DNA from: Haloplanus salinarum
Lineage (GTDB): Archaea > Halobacteriota > Halobacteria > Halobacteriales > Haloferacaceae
NCBI RefSeq assembly: GCF_024498175.1
Contig: NZ_CP101823.1
Coordinates: 2,548,987 to 2,612,986, forward strand
Reading direction: 5' to 3'
Length of the DNA stretch: 64,000 nt
A program made the position numbers and the translations under genes. Positions 45,256 to 54,526 of the stretch are shown here, piece by piece. The first letter of the stretch is position 1, and each line of letters begins with the position of its first letter. The notes below the pieces were generated by a model. The model was not told where the DNA came from, did not search any database, and saw only the letters and a list, made by a program, of their open reading frames with translations.

Positions 45256-46578
45256 ATGACGGACAACGCGGGCGTGGAGTCGGCCGGACCGGCCGAACGG
45301 ATCCGAGGGTACGCCGGAGAGATGGGACCGTCGTGGATCGCCGGGGCCATCGCCGCGGGGCCGGCGACCATCGCCAGCCTGGTGACCGGGGGGGCGCTCT
45401 TCGGCTACGGCCTCCTCTGGGTGGTCGTCCTCTCGGCGGGCGCGGGCGCGCTCGTCCAGTACCTGTCGATGCGGCTCGGCCTCCTCACCGAGCGGGGCAT
45501 CGTCGCCGTCGTCGAGGACCACCTCGGCACGACCTGGGCGTGGCTCCTCGTCGCCGACGCGGTGCTCGCGGCCGGCGTCGCCCAACTGGTCATCATGAAG
45601 ACCGTCGCGACGGTGTCGGCGACGGTGACGGGCGTCGACGCCCGGATCTGGGGCGTCGTCTGGGCGCTCGTGCTCGCGCTCGGGCTGGCCGGGCGGGGGT
45701 ATCGCTTCCTCGAACTAGCCGCGAAGCTCCTCGTCTCGCTGGTCGTCGTCGCCTTCGTCGCCAGCCTCTTCGTCGTCCCCGTCGACTACGGCGCGGCGGC
45801 GGGGGGTCTGGTGCCGAGCGTCCCCAGCGGGGGCGCGCTCGTCGCGGCCGGCATCCTCGGCGGCGCGGTCCACATCACGCTCATCACGATGCAGTCGTAC
45901 ACGATGCGCTCGCGCGGCTGGACCCGCGACGACTACGGGACCGCCGCCTTCGACGTCGGCGCGTCGATGCTCGTCGCCTTCGGGGTCTACAGCCTCGCCA
46001 TCTTCCTCGTGGCCGCGAGCGTCCTCACTCCCGAGGACCCCTCGACGGCGGTGGGGGCGGCACAGGCGCTGGGCCCGCTGGTCGGCGCCGACGCCAAGTG
46101 GCTGTTCCTGCTCGGTCTCTGGGGGGCCGCCGTCTCGACGCTCGGCGGCAACACCATCGTCCCGCCGTTCCTCCTCGCGGACAAACTCGGCTGGGGGACC
46201 ACCATCGACGACGCCCGCTACCGCTGGCTGCTCGTCGCCGCCGCCCTCCTCTCGGCGCCGGGGGCGTTCATCGGCGGCGCCGTCATCGGCCAGCTCGTGC
46301 TCGTCCTCGCGGTCGGCACCGTCGGCACCCCCTTCGCCATCGCCGTCGTCCTCTACCTCCTGAACTCCGACGCCGTGAGCGACCGGAACTCCCGGCTCGC
46401 CAACGTCGGCGGCGTCGCGCTGTTGCTCGTCACCGGCGCGCTCGCGGCCAACTTCGTCCGCGAGCAGGTCGCGGGCGGCATCGGGCCGCTGTCGGGGTTC
46501 GTGCTGGCCTTCGCCGTCGCGCTCGGCGTCGCCATCGTCGGCCTCGGCGGCAAGTACGCCGTCGAGGAGGTCGGCTGA
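45256..46578 (+). CDS. Divergent NRAMP-family transporter
   Basis: A 440-residue, 11-12-helix protein of the NRAMP superfamily. The first helices align well with Mn/Fe transporters (GPSWIAGAI..., LVTGGALFGYGLLWVVVLS). The metal-binding signature DPGN in helix 1 is GPAT here (residues 35-38), and the helix-6 MPHN motif is replaced (GGAVHITLITMQS). The residues that bind Mn or Fe in canonical NRAMPs are thus missing. It may carry another substrate, as NRAMP-related magnesium or organic transporters do. Expression is likely controlled through the palindrome at 45203. A P-loop gene follows after six bases. Confidence 0.87.
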   Translation: MTDNAGVESAGPAERIRGYAGEMGPSWIAGAIAAGPATIASLVTGGALFGYGLLWVVVLSAGAGALVQYLSMRLGLLTERGIVAVVEDHLGTTWAWLLVADAVLAAGVAQLVIMKTVATVSATVTGVDARIWGVVWALVLALGLAGRGYRFLELAAKLLVSLVVVAFVASLFVVPVDYGAAAGGLVPSVPSGGALVAAGILGGAVHITLITMQSYTMRSRGWTRDDYGTAAFDVGASMLVAFGVYSLAIFLVAASVLTPEDPSTAVGAAQALGPLVGADAKWLFLLGLWGAAVSTLGGNTIVPPFLLADKLGWGTTIDDARYRWLLVAAALLSAPGAFIGGAVIGQLVLVLAVGTVGTPFAIAVVLYLLNSDAVSDRNSRLANVGGVALLLVTGALAANFVREQVAGGIGPLSGFVLAFAVALGVAIVGLGGKYAVEEVG

Positions 46579-46584
46579 CCGGCC

Positions 46585-47154
46585 GTGACCGACGCTCTGC
46601 CCCGCCCGGGAACGACCCTGATCGTCGGTCCCTCGAACGCCGGCAAGACCCGCCGGACCGCGGCGGCGCTCGACGCCTGGCTGGACCGCGAGGGGCCCGA
46701 GGGAGTGGTCGTCTTCGAGTTCGCCCCGGAACTCGAACGGGACGGGCGGATCCTCGGCGGCCGCCTCGACCGGTTCACGACCGTCCCCGGCGACGTCTGG
46801 CACGGCGTCCTCGACGCCCACGCGCCGCGGGCGACCGCCGACGCCGACGCCGAGGCCGTCGAACTGGCGGCCGACAACGCCCGGCGGGCCGCCTCGCTGT
46901 TCGACGCCGCACCCGCCGACCCGCGGGCGGTCTTCGTCAACGACGCCACCATCCCTTTCCAGCACGCCGACGGCGACCCGAACCGCCTGCTCGACTACTG
47001 TGCGCGGGCCGAGACGGCGGTCCTGAACGCCCTCGCCGGCGACGCCCTCGCCGGCGAGGACCCCGTTTCGCGGGCCGAACGGGAGACGCTCTCGACTTTC
47101 CGACGACGGGCCGACCGGGTGGTGGAGCTGGGGAGCGAACCGTCGCGACGGTAG
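46585..47154 (+). CDS. P-loop NTPase-like protein of unknown function
   Basis: A 189-residue protein with Walker A GPSNAGKTRR at residues 15-24 and a hydrophobic strand before an acidic residue (EGVVVFEFAPELE), possibly a Walker B variant; later AVFVNDATIPF could be a second acidic strand. It starts with a GTG six bases after the NRAMP-like gene, so the two are almost surely co-transcribed. Some transporters are controlled by cytosolic NTPases, but no direct evidence exists. Without a known family, only the nucleotide-binding fold is claimed. Confidence 0.7.
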   Translation: MTDALPRPGTTLIVGPSNAGKTRRTAAALDAWLDREGPEGVVVFEFAPELERDGRILGGRLDRFTTVPGDVWHGVLDAHAPRATADADAEAVELAADNARRAASLFDAAPADPRAVFVNDATIPFQHADGDPNRLLDYCARAETAVLNALAGDALAGEDPVSRAERETLSTFRRRADRVVELGSEPSRR

Positions 47155-47177
47155 CGACCGCCGCTCGGTCGACCCCG

Positions 47178-48608
47178 TTAGTCGTCGGCGAGTGGCGTCT
47201 CGTCGATTAGGGTTTCCAGTATCTCTTCCGACATCTCGACGATCCTGTGCTCCGCCCGTTCTCCGTGAATGAGTGACCCGATGTCGAATTCGGCGTACGA
47301 CAGGTTTCGCTTCGAGACCAGCAGCGTCAGCCCGATGTCGAACTCCCAGCCGGTGTACTCCGTGAGGCTACGCCGGTAGGAGCGCCGGAAGAAGACGATT
47401 CCCCCGAGCGGCTGATCGGCGCCCGCCACCGAGGGGAAGAAACGCCGTAACAGCGGTTTGACACACTGTACGACTAGCGGTGGATAGTAGTCGGGATCCG
47501 CGCGAACGATGTCATTCCCCTGGTCGTGTCGGTCGATCGCCTCGTACAGCCAGTCTGCCGACGGGTTCTCGATATCCCCGTCTATCGAAAAGACGAAGTC
47601 CGTGTCGGCCGCGTCGAGGCCGGCGAGGACCGCGTGTCCTTTGCCCACTCGCGTCTCCTTGATCACGTGGGCACCTGCCTGGCCGGCGGCGGTGGCTGTG
47701 GAGTCGTTCGAATCGTTGTCGACGACGATCACTTCCTCGACGGGAGCGAGGCCACGAAAGGTCGTGACTATCTTCGGGACGGTCTCCGCTTCGTTGCGAC
47801 ACGGGACGACGACAGTCACCTCGTTTTCGTATCTCTCGGGGGGGCGCCGGTGGTCGAGAACCCAGTCGTCTTTCGGGGATCGAGGCTCGATGGATTGCAG
47901 GTGATCCCAGTAGATATCACCGTCCATGAGCTGTCCTTTCTCGTCGAACACCACTCGATACGTGAACTGAAAGAACTCTCCGCTCGTTTTGCGCCAGATC
48001 TCGTCGATGTTCCGAACGACCAGTTCGACGCCCCCGAGGGTCCCCTGACCCCAGCAGCCGGCGACTAGAAAGACGACGTCGCCGTCGTACGGATGTGGCA
48101 GAAGGGACACGATTCCGTAGTCTTCCATCCGCTCTTTGGGATTCGGATCGGGCGGGTCATGAACCACGTAGTCATTGCTGAGCACACGATTCCGGTCGGT
48201 ATCGAAATAAAACTCCAACCCCAGATTCCGCTCCGGATTCAGAACGCGTTCGGCGATAGTGTTGTTCACCGGGCCGCCCAACGCGATGACGTTCTTGTCC
48301 CGCCAGTCACCGGGATGTTGTTCGGTCACTGACGACGGCGTCCGGTCCGGCGAAGAGATTCCCGCCAGATGTGACGTCAGTTCCTGGAGGGCGCGAGCGT
48401 CGAACGGGCCAGTACCCCTAGTTCGGCCCGGATGCCTGTTTTCGGTCGTCGCGGAGATGATGATCGAGTCGTGATCGAGCCACGGCTCCCAGAAGTTGCG
48501 GGAAGCACGAACCTCGTATCGGTCGAGCAGATATCGGGCCGAACGATCGGCGGCGACACCGAGAAGTCCCGAAACGAGCGCGATACCGATAGAGCCTGTC
48601 ACACTCAT
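47178..48608 (-). CDS. Membrane-anchored protein with an S-layer-like domain fused to a GT2 glycosyltransferase
   Basis: A 476-residue protein. A hydrophobic N-terminus (IGIALVSGLLGVAA) is followed by a domain of about 220 residues containing VIALGGPVNNTIAERVL, GIVSLLPHPYDGDVVFLVAGCWGQGTLGG and a strand-rich end; these recall a GGP-x-x-N domain of archaeal S-layer-type proteins (parts given). From residue 265 a family-2 glycosyltransferase begins: VTVVVPCRNEAETVPKIV, VDNDSNDSTA, RVGKGHAVLAGLDAADTDFVFSIDGDIE (part) with the DxD metal site (D-G-D). GC is lower than in neighbours, which suggests acquisition. A TATA-like TATTTATC sits 30 bp upstream. Role unknown, likely cell-envelope sugar transfer. 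Confidence 0.75.
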   Translation of the reverse strand: MSVTGSIGIALVSGLLGVAADRSARYLLDRYEVRASRNFWEPWLDHDSIIISATTENRHPGRTRGTGPFDARALQELTSHLAGISSPDRTPSSVTEQHPGDWRDKNVIALGGPVNNTIAERVLNPERNLGLEFYFDTDRNRVLSNDYVVHDPPDPNPKERMEDYGIVSLLPHPYDGDVVFLVAGCWGQGTLGGVELVVRNIDEIWRKTSGEFFQFTYRVVFDEKGQLMDGDIYWDHLQSIEPRSPKDDWVLDHRRPPERYENEVTVVVPCRNEAETVPKIVTTFRGLAPVEEVIVVDNDSNDSTATAAGQAGAHVIKETRVGKGHAVLAGLDAADTDFVFSIDGDIENPSADWLYEAIDRHDQGNDIVRADPDYYPPLVVQCVKPLLRRFFPSVAGADQPLGGIVFFRRSYRRSLTEYTGWEFDIGLTLLVSKRNLSYAEFDIGSLIHGERAEHRIVEMSEEILETLIDETPLADD

Positions 48609-48703
48609 GACTGCGTACGATGATTAGTCAATAGATAAATATGTTTGTCGCCCTGCAGGCCGCGTGCGGCCCCGTCGGACGTGCAAACGGATCCGACCCC
48701 GGG

Positions 48704-49780
48704 TTAGCCGAGATCCGATTCGGCGGCCCCACGATAGATCCGCACGCACCGCTCGACGACGTCCACGGAGACGCTCTCGGCGTCGGTGTGGGCCTCGCCG
48801 GGTTCGGCCGCGCCACAGACCACGCAGGTCGTCCCCGCGGCGGCCAGCCAGCCCGCGTCGGTGGCGTGTGGTTTGACCACCCGCTCCGGGTCCCCCTCCT
48901 GGGCCGTTCGGGCTGCCTCGACCACCCCGTCCGCGAACCCGGCGTCGTCGCAGGCCATCGGCGGGAGGTCCTGGTCGACGACCCACTCGACGCCGTCGAC
49001 CGCCTCCGTCCGTTCCAGCGCCGCCCGGTCGCCGGGGACCGTCCGCTCGTCGACGGTGACGGCACACGACTCGGGGATCACGTTCCAGGCCGATCCGCCC
49101 TCGATTTCGGTGACCGCGACGCTCCCGCGTACGTCGTGACCGAGCACCGTCGTCGCCGGGGCGTCGAGGTCCCGGACGACGTCGACGGCGTCGCAGGCAC
49201 GGTAGACGGCGTTGGCGCCGGCCTCGGGCTCGCTGGCGTGGGCGCTCTCGCCGGCGACGCGGAGCGTGCTCCCGCGCCGGCCCTTGTGGGCGACGGCGAC
49301 GTCGGTGACGCCCGGCGCTGAGTAGCCGGTCGACCCCTCGCCGACGACGGCGAAGTCGGGGGCGAAGCCGTCGTCGACGGCCGCGCGGGCGCCGACGCCA
49401 CCCCGTTCCTCGCCGACGAAGGAGGCGAAGACGAGTTCGTGTTCGGGGGCGGCGTCGCGGAAGGCCACCATCGCCGCCGCGAGGCTCCCCTTCATGTCGG
49501 CGGTGCCGCGGCCGTACAGGCGGCCGTCGCGCTCCGCGATCACGTAGCCGTCGTCGGCGACCTGTTCGTCGGCGGGCGGCACCACGTCGTGGTGGCCGAC
49601 GAGCGCGAGCGAGCGCTCGCCCGCGCCGCGGCGGGCGATCACGTTCCCGTGGGCGTCCCGCTCGACGGCGGCGTCGGTCTCCGTGCGGAGCCACGACTCG
49701 ACGGCGTCGCCCGCGGCGCGTTCGTCCTCGTGGCTCGGTATCTCGGCGAGCCGGTGGGTCAGATCGACGGCGTCGTGCAT
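48704..49780 (-). CDS. M20 family metallopeptidase/deacylase (DapE/ArgE-like)
   Basis: A 358-residue zinc amidohydrolase. The metal and catalytic residues are in ALVGHHDVVPPAD (His and catalytic Asp), RGTADMKGSLAA (bridging Asp), VGEERGGVGA (catalytic Glu pair) and the C-terminal EAHTDAESV (His). A lid or dimerisation domain covers about residues 160-265, with AGESAHASEP. Substrates could be N-acyl amino acids or succinyl-diaminopimelate; haloarchaea lack diaminopimelate walls, so an acylase, or the lysine/arginine biosynthesis step, is more likely. ATG 49780 is used. Confidence 0.88.
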   Translation of the reverse strand: MHDAVDLTHRLAEIPSHEDERAAGDAVESWLRTETDAAVERDAHGNVIARRGAGERSLALVGHHDVVPPADEQVADDGYVIAERDGRLYGRGTADMKGSLAAAMVAFRDAAPEHELVFASFVGEERGGVGARAAVDDGFAPDFAVVGEGSTGYSAPGVTDVAVAHKGRRGSTLRVAGESAHASEPEAGANAVYRACDAVDVVRDLDAPATTVLGHDVRGSVAVTEIEGGSAWNVIPESCAVTVDERTVPGDRAALERTEAVDGVEWVVDQDLPPMACDDAGFADGVVEAARTAQEGDPERVVKPHATDAGWLAAAGTTCVVCGAAEPGEAHTDAESVSVDVVERCVRIYRGAAESDLG

Positions 49781-49880
49781 GGCTCCGCCGAGGGGGGCCG
49801 GCCCCTTAGGCCCTGTCGGTCGTGCGGTCGCCGGAACGTCGCTTGAATACGCTTATCCGTCTCGCCGCCCGAATTCCGGC

Positions 49881-51755
49881 ATGAACATCGTCCCGGACAC
49901 GAGCGCGGTCGTCGACGGCCGCGTGTCCGAACGCGTCGAGTCGGGGGCCTACGAGGGAGCGACGATCACCGTTCCCGAGGCCGTCGTCGGCGAACTCGAG
50001 TGGCAGGCCAACGAGGGTCACGACACCGGCTGGGAGGGCATCGAGGAGCTCCAGCGGCTGATCGGCCTGGCCGAGGACGGCACGATCACCGTCGAGTACC
50101 ACGGCGCGCGGCCCGACGCCGGACAGAAGCGCGACGCCGACGAGGGCGAGATCGACGCCATCGTCCGCGACGTGGCCGCCGACCTGGACGCCACGCTGCT
50201 GACCAGCGACGTAGTGCAGGCCGAGGTGAGCAAGGCCAAGGGCCTGACCGTCGAGTACGTCGAACCCCGGGGTCGCGAGGAGGGCGGCGACGAGGGCCTG
50301 GAGATCGAGCAGTTCTTCGACGAGACGACGATGAGCGTCCACCTCCGGGCAGGGGCGAAGCCCAAGGCCAAGCGCGGCGCCATCGGCGACATGCATTACG
50401 AGACCATCCGGGACGGGGCGACGACCGAGGCGGAGATGAAGGAGTTCGCCCACGACGTCATGGAGACGGCACGGGCGAGTCCGGACGGCTTCGTCGAACT
50501 CGACGAGCCGGGGATGACCATCGTCCAGTACCGCTCCTACCGGATCGCGGTCGCGCGCCCGCCCTTCGCCGACGGCTTCGAGATCACCGCCGTCCGGCCG
50601 ATCGTCAAGACCGACTTGGACGACTACGAGTTCGCCGACGACCTCAAGCAGCGCCTGCTCGAACGCCAGCGGGGCGTGCTCATCTCGGGGGCACCCGGCG
50701 CCGGCAAGTCCACGTTCGCCCAGGCGGTCGCGGAGTTCCTCGCGAGCCACGACAACGCGGTCAAGACGATGGAGAAGCCCCGCGACCTGCAGGTCGGGTC
50801 CGATATCACCCAGTACACGGCGCTCGGCGGCGACATGGCCAAGACCGCCGATTCGCTCCTCTTGGTCCGCCCGGACTACACCATCTACGACGAGGTGCGC
50901 AAGACCGACGACTTCGAGGTCTTCGCCGACATGCGACTGGCGGGGGTCGGCATGGTCGGCGTCGTCCACGCCACCCGCGCCATCGACGCGCTGCAACGAC
51001 TCGTGGGCCGGGTCGAACTCGGCATGATCCCGCAGGTCGTCGACACGGTGGTCTACATCGAGGCCGGCCGCGTCGACACCGTCTACGACGTGACGACCGA
51101 GGTAAAGGTGCCCGAGGGGCTGACCGCCGAGGACCTCGCGCGCCCGGTCATCCAGATCGCCGACTTCGAGACCGGCAAACCCGCCTACGAGATCTACACC
51201 TTCAACCGGCAGGTCGTCACGGTCCCCCTCGACGACGATGAGGGGAGCGAGACCGGCGTCTCCCGACTCGCCCGCAAGGAGGTCGAACGCGAGATCCGCT
51301 CCATCGCCCGCGGCCACGTCGAGGTGGAGTTGAAGGGGCAAAACGAGGCCGTCGTCTACGTCGAGGAGGACGACATCTCCTACGTGATCGGCAAGGGTGG
51401 CGGCCGGATCAGCGACGTGGAGGACCGCCTCGGCATCGACATCGACGTGCGGACCCTCGACGAGCGGCCGGGCGGGAGCGGCGGCTCGGGCGGATCGAGC
51501 GGGAGCGACGGGAGCGCCGCCGGCCGCGAGGGCACCGTCGTCACGCCCGAGGTCACTTCCCGACACGTCGTCGTCGACGCGGGGTCGGCCGCCGAAGTGG
51601 GCCAGACGGTCGAGGTGCGGGCCGACGGCGAGTACCTGTTCACCGCGACGGTGGGCCGCGGGGGCGAGATTCAGGTGTCACGGGGGAGCGCCATCGCCGA
51701 CGAACTCGAGCGGGCCATCGACGACAAGCGACGGATCACGGTCGTCCAGGCCTAG
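49881..51755 (+). CDS. PIN domain - ATPase - KH protein (archaeal VirB11-like)
   Basis: A 624-residue modular protein. The PIN nuclease domain opens with IVPDTSAVVDGRV (first acidic residue) and has ATLLTSDVVQAEVSKAKGL as its later acid site. A VirB11/PilT-like ATPase follows, with ISGAPGAGKSTFAQAV (Walker A), DYTIYDEVRKTDDFEV (Walker B) and VGVVHATRAIDALQRLVGRVE. A KH RNA-binding motif follows (DISYVIGKGGGRISDVEDRLG), then a Gly/Ser linker and a small C-terminal beta domain. The family is conserved in archaea and suspected in RNA processing; it is unrelated in function to secretion. A TATA-like CTTATCC precedes ATG 49881. Confidence 0.92.
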   Translation: MNIVPDTSAVVDGRVSERVESGAYEGATITVPEAVVGELEWQANEGHDTGWEGIEELQRLIGLAEDGTITVEYHGARPDAGQKRDADEGEIDAIVRDVAADLDATLLTSDVVQAEVSKAKGLTVEYVEPRGREEGGDEGLEIEQFFDETTMSVHLRAGAKPKAKRGAIGDMHYETIRDGATTEAEMKEFAHDVMETARASPDGFVELDEPGMTIVQYRSYRIAVARPPFADGFEITAVRPIVKTDLDDYEFADDLKQRLLERQRGVLISGAPGAGKSTFAQAVAEFLASHDNAVKTMEKPRDLQVGSDITQYTALGGDMAKTADSLLLVRPDYTIYDEVRKTDDFEVFADMRLAGVGMVGVVHATRAIDALQRLVGRVELGMIPQVVDTVVYIEAGRVDTVYDVTTEVKVPEGLTAEDLARPVIQIADFETGKPAYEIYTFNRQVVTVPLDDDEGSETGVSRLARKEVEREIRSIARGHVEVELKGQNEAVVYVEEDDISYVIGKGGGRISDVEDRLGIDIDVRTLDERPGGSGGSGGSSGSDGSAAGREGTVVTPEVTSRHVVVDAGSAAEVGQTVEVRADGEYLFTATVGRGGEIQVSRGSAIADELERAIDDKRRITVVQA

Positions 51756-52036
51756 TCGCACTCGGCGCAGGCCGCCTCCGTCTCGCCGCACTCCTCGGCC
51801 AGTTTCGCCTCGTTGAGTTGATAGAGGTTCTGTCGGGCGTCGGCGAAGTAGACGTCCTCGTCGACGACGCCGATATCTTCGAGTCGTTCGAGCGCGTACC
51901 GAACCGTCCGAGCCGAGAGCATCGACTCCTCGACGATCCCCTTCTGGGTCAGCGACCCGTTGTATTCGAGGACCTTGAAAACCAGTTTCGCGCTCGGGGG
52001 AAGGTCGTCCAGACCTTCCTCTTCAGTTCCAGCCAT
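51752..52036 (-). CDS. Small winged-helix transcription regulator
   Basis: A 94-residue MarR/TrmB-like HTH protein: LPPSAKLVFKVLEYNGSLTQKGIVEESMLSARTVRYALERLEDIGVVDE (part of 12-59) gives helix-turn-helix and wing. The C-terminus holds several Cys (EECGETEAACAECD) that could bind metal or sense redox. A TATA-like ATTTATG at 52062-52068 lies 28 bp before ATG 52036. Its stop shares CTAG with the convergent PIN-ATPase gene. Targets unknown. Confidence 0.82.
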   Translation of the reverse strand: MAGTEEEGLDDLPPSAKLVFKVLEYNGSLTQKGIVEESMLSARTVRYALERLEDIGVVDEDVYFADARQNLYQLNEAKLAEECGETEAACAECD

Positions 52037-52153
52037 CGTGTGATGGAAGCGTAGCCACCGGCATAAATCTTCACGACCGACGCCGGTACGATGGACGACC
52101 GACCGGTTCCCCGTATCGAACGCCTTTTGACGCCCGGTGCCGGAGGGGCGTGT

Positions 52154-52468
52154 ATGGCTACGGAAACGCAGACGGGCCTCACGGGACACATTCGTGGGGT
52201 GACCGTCACCACGCTCGCCTGCCTCGGCGGCCTCGTCGCCGCGGTGGTCGCGGGCGTCGTCGTCGGGACCGGACCCGAGGCGGCGAGCGACACCCGGGCG
52301 CTCGCCTTCCTGGTGGCCGCCGTCGCCGTCCAGTATCCGGTGCTGAAGGCGATCGGCGTCGACGTCTCGGACTTCGGCGCGAAGGACCACCTCTACGTGG
52401 CGTTCATGACCTTCGCGCTCTGGTTCATCACGTTCGCAATCCTGCTCACCACTGGCGCCTCGCTCTAA
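52154..52468 (+). CDS. EMC6-like small membrane protein
   Basis: A 104-residue protein with three hydrophobic segments (VTTLACLGGLVAAVVAGVVVG, ALAFLVAAVAVQYPVL, LYVAFMTFALWFITFAILLTT). The arrangement and the DFGAKDHLYVAFMTFALWF block resemble the archaeal EMC6-like family; EMC6 binds the insertase core EMC3. The DUF106/EMC3-like gene is at 5232, so the window may encode both halves of an archaeal insertase complex. ATG 52154 follows the HTH gene promoter region. The gene ends one base before the ABCE1 start, so the pair is co-transcribed. Confidence 0.8.
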   Translation: MATETQTGLTGHIRGVTVTTLACLGGLVAAVVAGVVVGTGPEAASDTRALAFLVAAVAVQYPVLKAIGVDVSDFGAKDHLYVAFMTFALWFITFAILLTTGASL

Positions 52469-52469
52469 C

Positions 52470-54299
52470 ATGGCCGACGACAGCATCGCGGTCGTCGACC
52501 TCGACCGGTGCCAGCCGGACCGGTGTAACTACGAGTGTGCGAACTTCTGCCCGCCGAACCGCACCGGCGAGGAGTGTATCGTCACGCTGGAGGAGCGCCA
52601 CGACGACCCGGACCTCTACGACGGCGGGCCCGACCAGATCAGCATCTCCGAGGAACTCTGTCTCGGCGAGACCTGTGGCATCTGCGTCGAGAAGTGTCCG
52701 TTCGACGCCATCGAGATCATCAACCTGCCCTCGGAACTCGACGACGATCCGGTCCACCGCTACGGCGAGAACGCCTTCTCGCTGTACGGCCTGCCGGTCC
52801 CCGAGTCGGGGACGGTCACGGGGCTGCTCGGTCCGAACGGCATCGGGAAGTCCACGGCGGTCCACGCCCTCGCAGGCGAGACCGTCCCCAACCTCGGTCG
52901 CTACAACGACCCGCCGGAGTGGGAGACGGTACTCGACCGCTACCGCGGCACCGCGCTCCAGAACTACCTCGAACGGCTGATGGCCGACGAGGTGAGCATC
53001 GCGCGCAAGCCCCAGTACGTCGACCGCATCCCGGACAGCTTCGACGGGAAGACCCGCGAACTGCTCGCGGGGACCGACGAGCGCGGCGTCGTCGACGACC
53101 TGGTCGACCGCCTGTCGATCCGGCCGGTGATGGACCAGGCCATCGACACGCTGTCGGGCGGCGAACTCCAGCGGGTGGCCCTCGCCGCGACGCTGGCCCG
53201 CGACGCCGACTTCTACTTCCTCGACGAGATCACCCCCTATCTCGACATCGGCCAGCGGGTGACCGCCGCGAGGCTCGTCCGCGAACTCGCCGAGGAGGAG
53301 GACCGCTCGATGCTCGTGGTCGAACACGACCTGGCCGTCCTCGACCTGCTCGGCGACCGCCTCCACGTCGCCTACGGTGAACCCGGGGCGTACGGCGTCG
53401 TCACCGACCCCAAATCGGTGCGCAACGGCATCAACGAGTATCTCCAGGGCTACCTCGACAACGAGAACATGCGTATCCGGCCCGAGGCGATCACGTTCGA
53501 GGAACACGCCCCCCGCCAGTCGACCACCGGGACGCCCCTGGTCGACTACCCCGACCTGCGGAAGTCCTACGGCGAGGGGGAGTTCTCCCTCGCCGTCGAG
53601 GGCGGGACCATCTACGAGAACGAGGTGCTGGGCGTCGTCGGGCCGAACGGTATCGGGAAGTCGACGCTCGCGAAGCTGTTCGCGGGCGCCATCGACCCCG
53701 ACGCGGGCGAACTCGCCTTCAGTCTCGACATCGCCTACAAGCCACAGTACGTCGAGGTCGACCAGCCGATGCGGGTCGACACCTTCCTCTCGACGATCAC
53801 CGACGACTTCGGCACCTCCTTCTGGAACACCGAAATCGCCCGTCCCCTCCAGCTGGAGCGGATCATGGAACAGCAGTTGACGGACCTCTCGGGCGGGGAG
53901 CGCCAGCGGGTCGCCATCGCGGCCTGCCTCTCGGAGGACGCCGACCTCTACGTGCTCGACGAGCCCTCGGCGCACCTCGACGTCGAACAGCGGGTGCAGG
54001 CGACGACCGCCATCCGCCGGTACGCCGAGAACCACGACGCCACGGCGATGGTCATCGACCACGACATCTACATGATCGACCTGCTGGCCGACCGCCTGAT
54101 GGTGTTCGACGGCGAACCCGCCGAGCGCGGCCACGCATCGACGCCACAGGGCATGCGCTCGGGGATGAACGACTTCCTCGCGGACCTCGACATCACCTTC
54201 CGCCGCGACGAGCGGACGGGGCGTCCCCGCATCAACAAGCCCGACAGCCAACTCGACCGGAAACAGAAGCGCCAAGGCGAGTACTACTACGCCCCCTGA
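52470..54299 (+). CDS. ABCE1/Rli1 ribosome-recycling ATPase
   Basis: A 609-residue cytosolic ABC protein that splits ribosomes after termination. The N-terminal ferredoxin-like domain carries two Cys clusters (DLDRCQPDRCNYECANFC and CLGETCGICVEKCPFDAI) for two 4Fe-4S clusters. Two ABC modules follow: GPNGIGKSTAVHAL with LSGGELQRVA and DEITPYLD, and GPNGIGKSTLAKLF with LSGGERQRVA and DEPSAHLD. A helix-loop-helix and hinge segments are present. Sequence and length are typical of the family; it is essential in most archaea. Transcribed with the EMC6-like gene immediately upstream. Confidence 0.97.
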   Translation: MADDSIAVVDLDRCQPDRCNYECANFCPPNRTGEECIVTLEERHDDPDLYDGGPDQISISEELCLGETCGICVEKCPFDAIEIINLPSELDDDPVHRYGENAFSLYGLPVPESGTVTGLLGPNGIGKSTAVHALAGETVPNLGRYNDPPEWETVLDRYRGTALQNYLERLMADEVSIARKPQYVDRIPDSFDGKTRELLAGTDERGVVDDLVDRLSIRPVMDQAIDTLSGGELQRVALAATLARDADFYFLDEITPYLDIGQRVTAARLVRELAEEEDRSMLVVEHDLAVLDLLGDRLHVAYGEPGAYGVVTDPKSVRNGINEYLQGYLDNENMRIRPEAITFEEHAPRQSTTGTPLVDYPDLRKSYGEGEFSLAVEGGTIYENEVLGVVGPNGIGKSTLAKLFAGAIDPDAGELAFSLDIAYKPQYVEVDQPMRVDTFLSTITDDFGTSFWNTEIARPLQLERIMEQQLTDLSGGERQRVAIAACLSEDADLYVLDEPSAHLDVEQRVQATTAIRRYAENHDATAMVIDHDIYMIDLLADRLMVFDGEPAERGHASTPQGMRSGMNDFLADLDITFRRDERTGRPRINKPDSQLDRKQKRQGEYYYAP

Positions 54300-54363
54300 C
54301 GCTCGGGCACCGCACGCACACGACCGCTTCAGAGGTTTACCGCTCCCGTCCCGAATCGTAGGT

Positions 54364-54489
54364 ATGGCCACCGCGACCGACGACGCCGACGAGGCAGCCG
54401 AGGAACCCACGCGACCCCGCTTCCGGGGTTGCGTGATCTGTTACAGCGCCGAGTGGCTCGCCTACGGCGCGCGGACACTGTGGCGGTAG
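54364..54489 (+). CDS. 41-residue conserved haloarchaeal micro-protein
   Basis: The frame MATATDDADEAAEE then TRPRFRGCVICYSAEWLAYGARTLWR ends with TAG (parts given). An acidic head is followed by a basic, aromatic tail with two Cys (CVIC). GGTTTACC at about 54334-54341 is a TATA-like element 25-27 bp before the ATG, which supports expression. I recall similar haloarchaeal micro-proteins ending in a VCYSxEWLAYG core, but cannot name a function. It is too short for most gene finders and lies between ABCE1 and the amidohydrolase gene. Confidence 0.6.
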   Translation: MATATDDADEAAEEPTRPRFRGCVICYSAEWLAYGARTLWR

Positions 54490-54526
54490 GGACAAGCGTT
54501 AGGTCCCTCGCCCGCGGCCATCCGCC

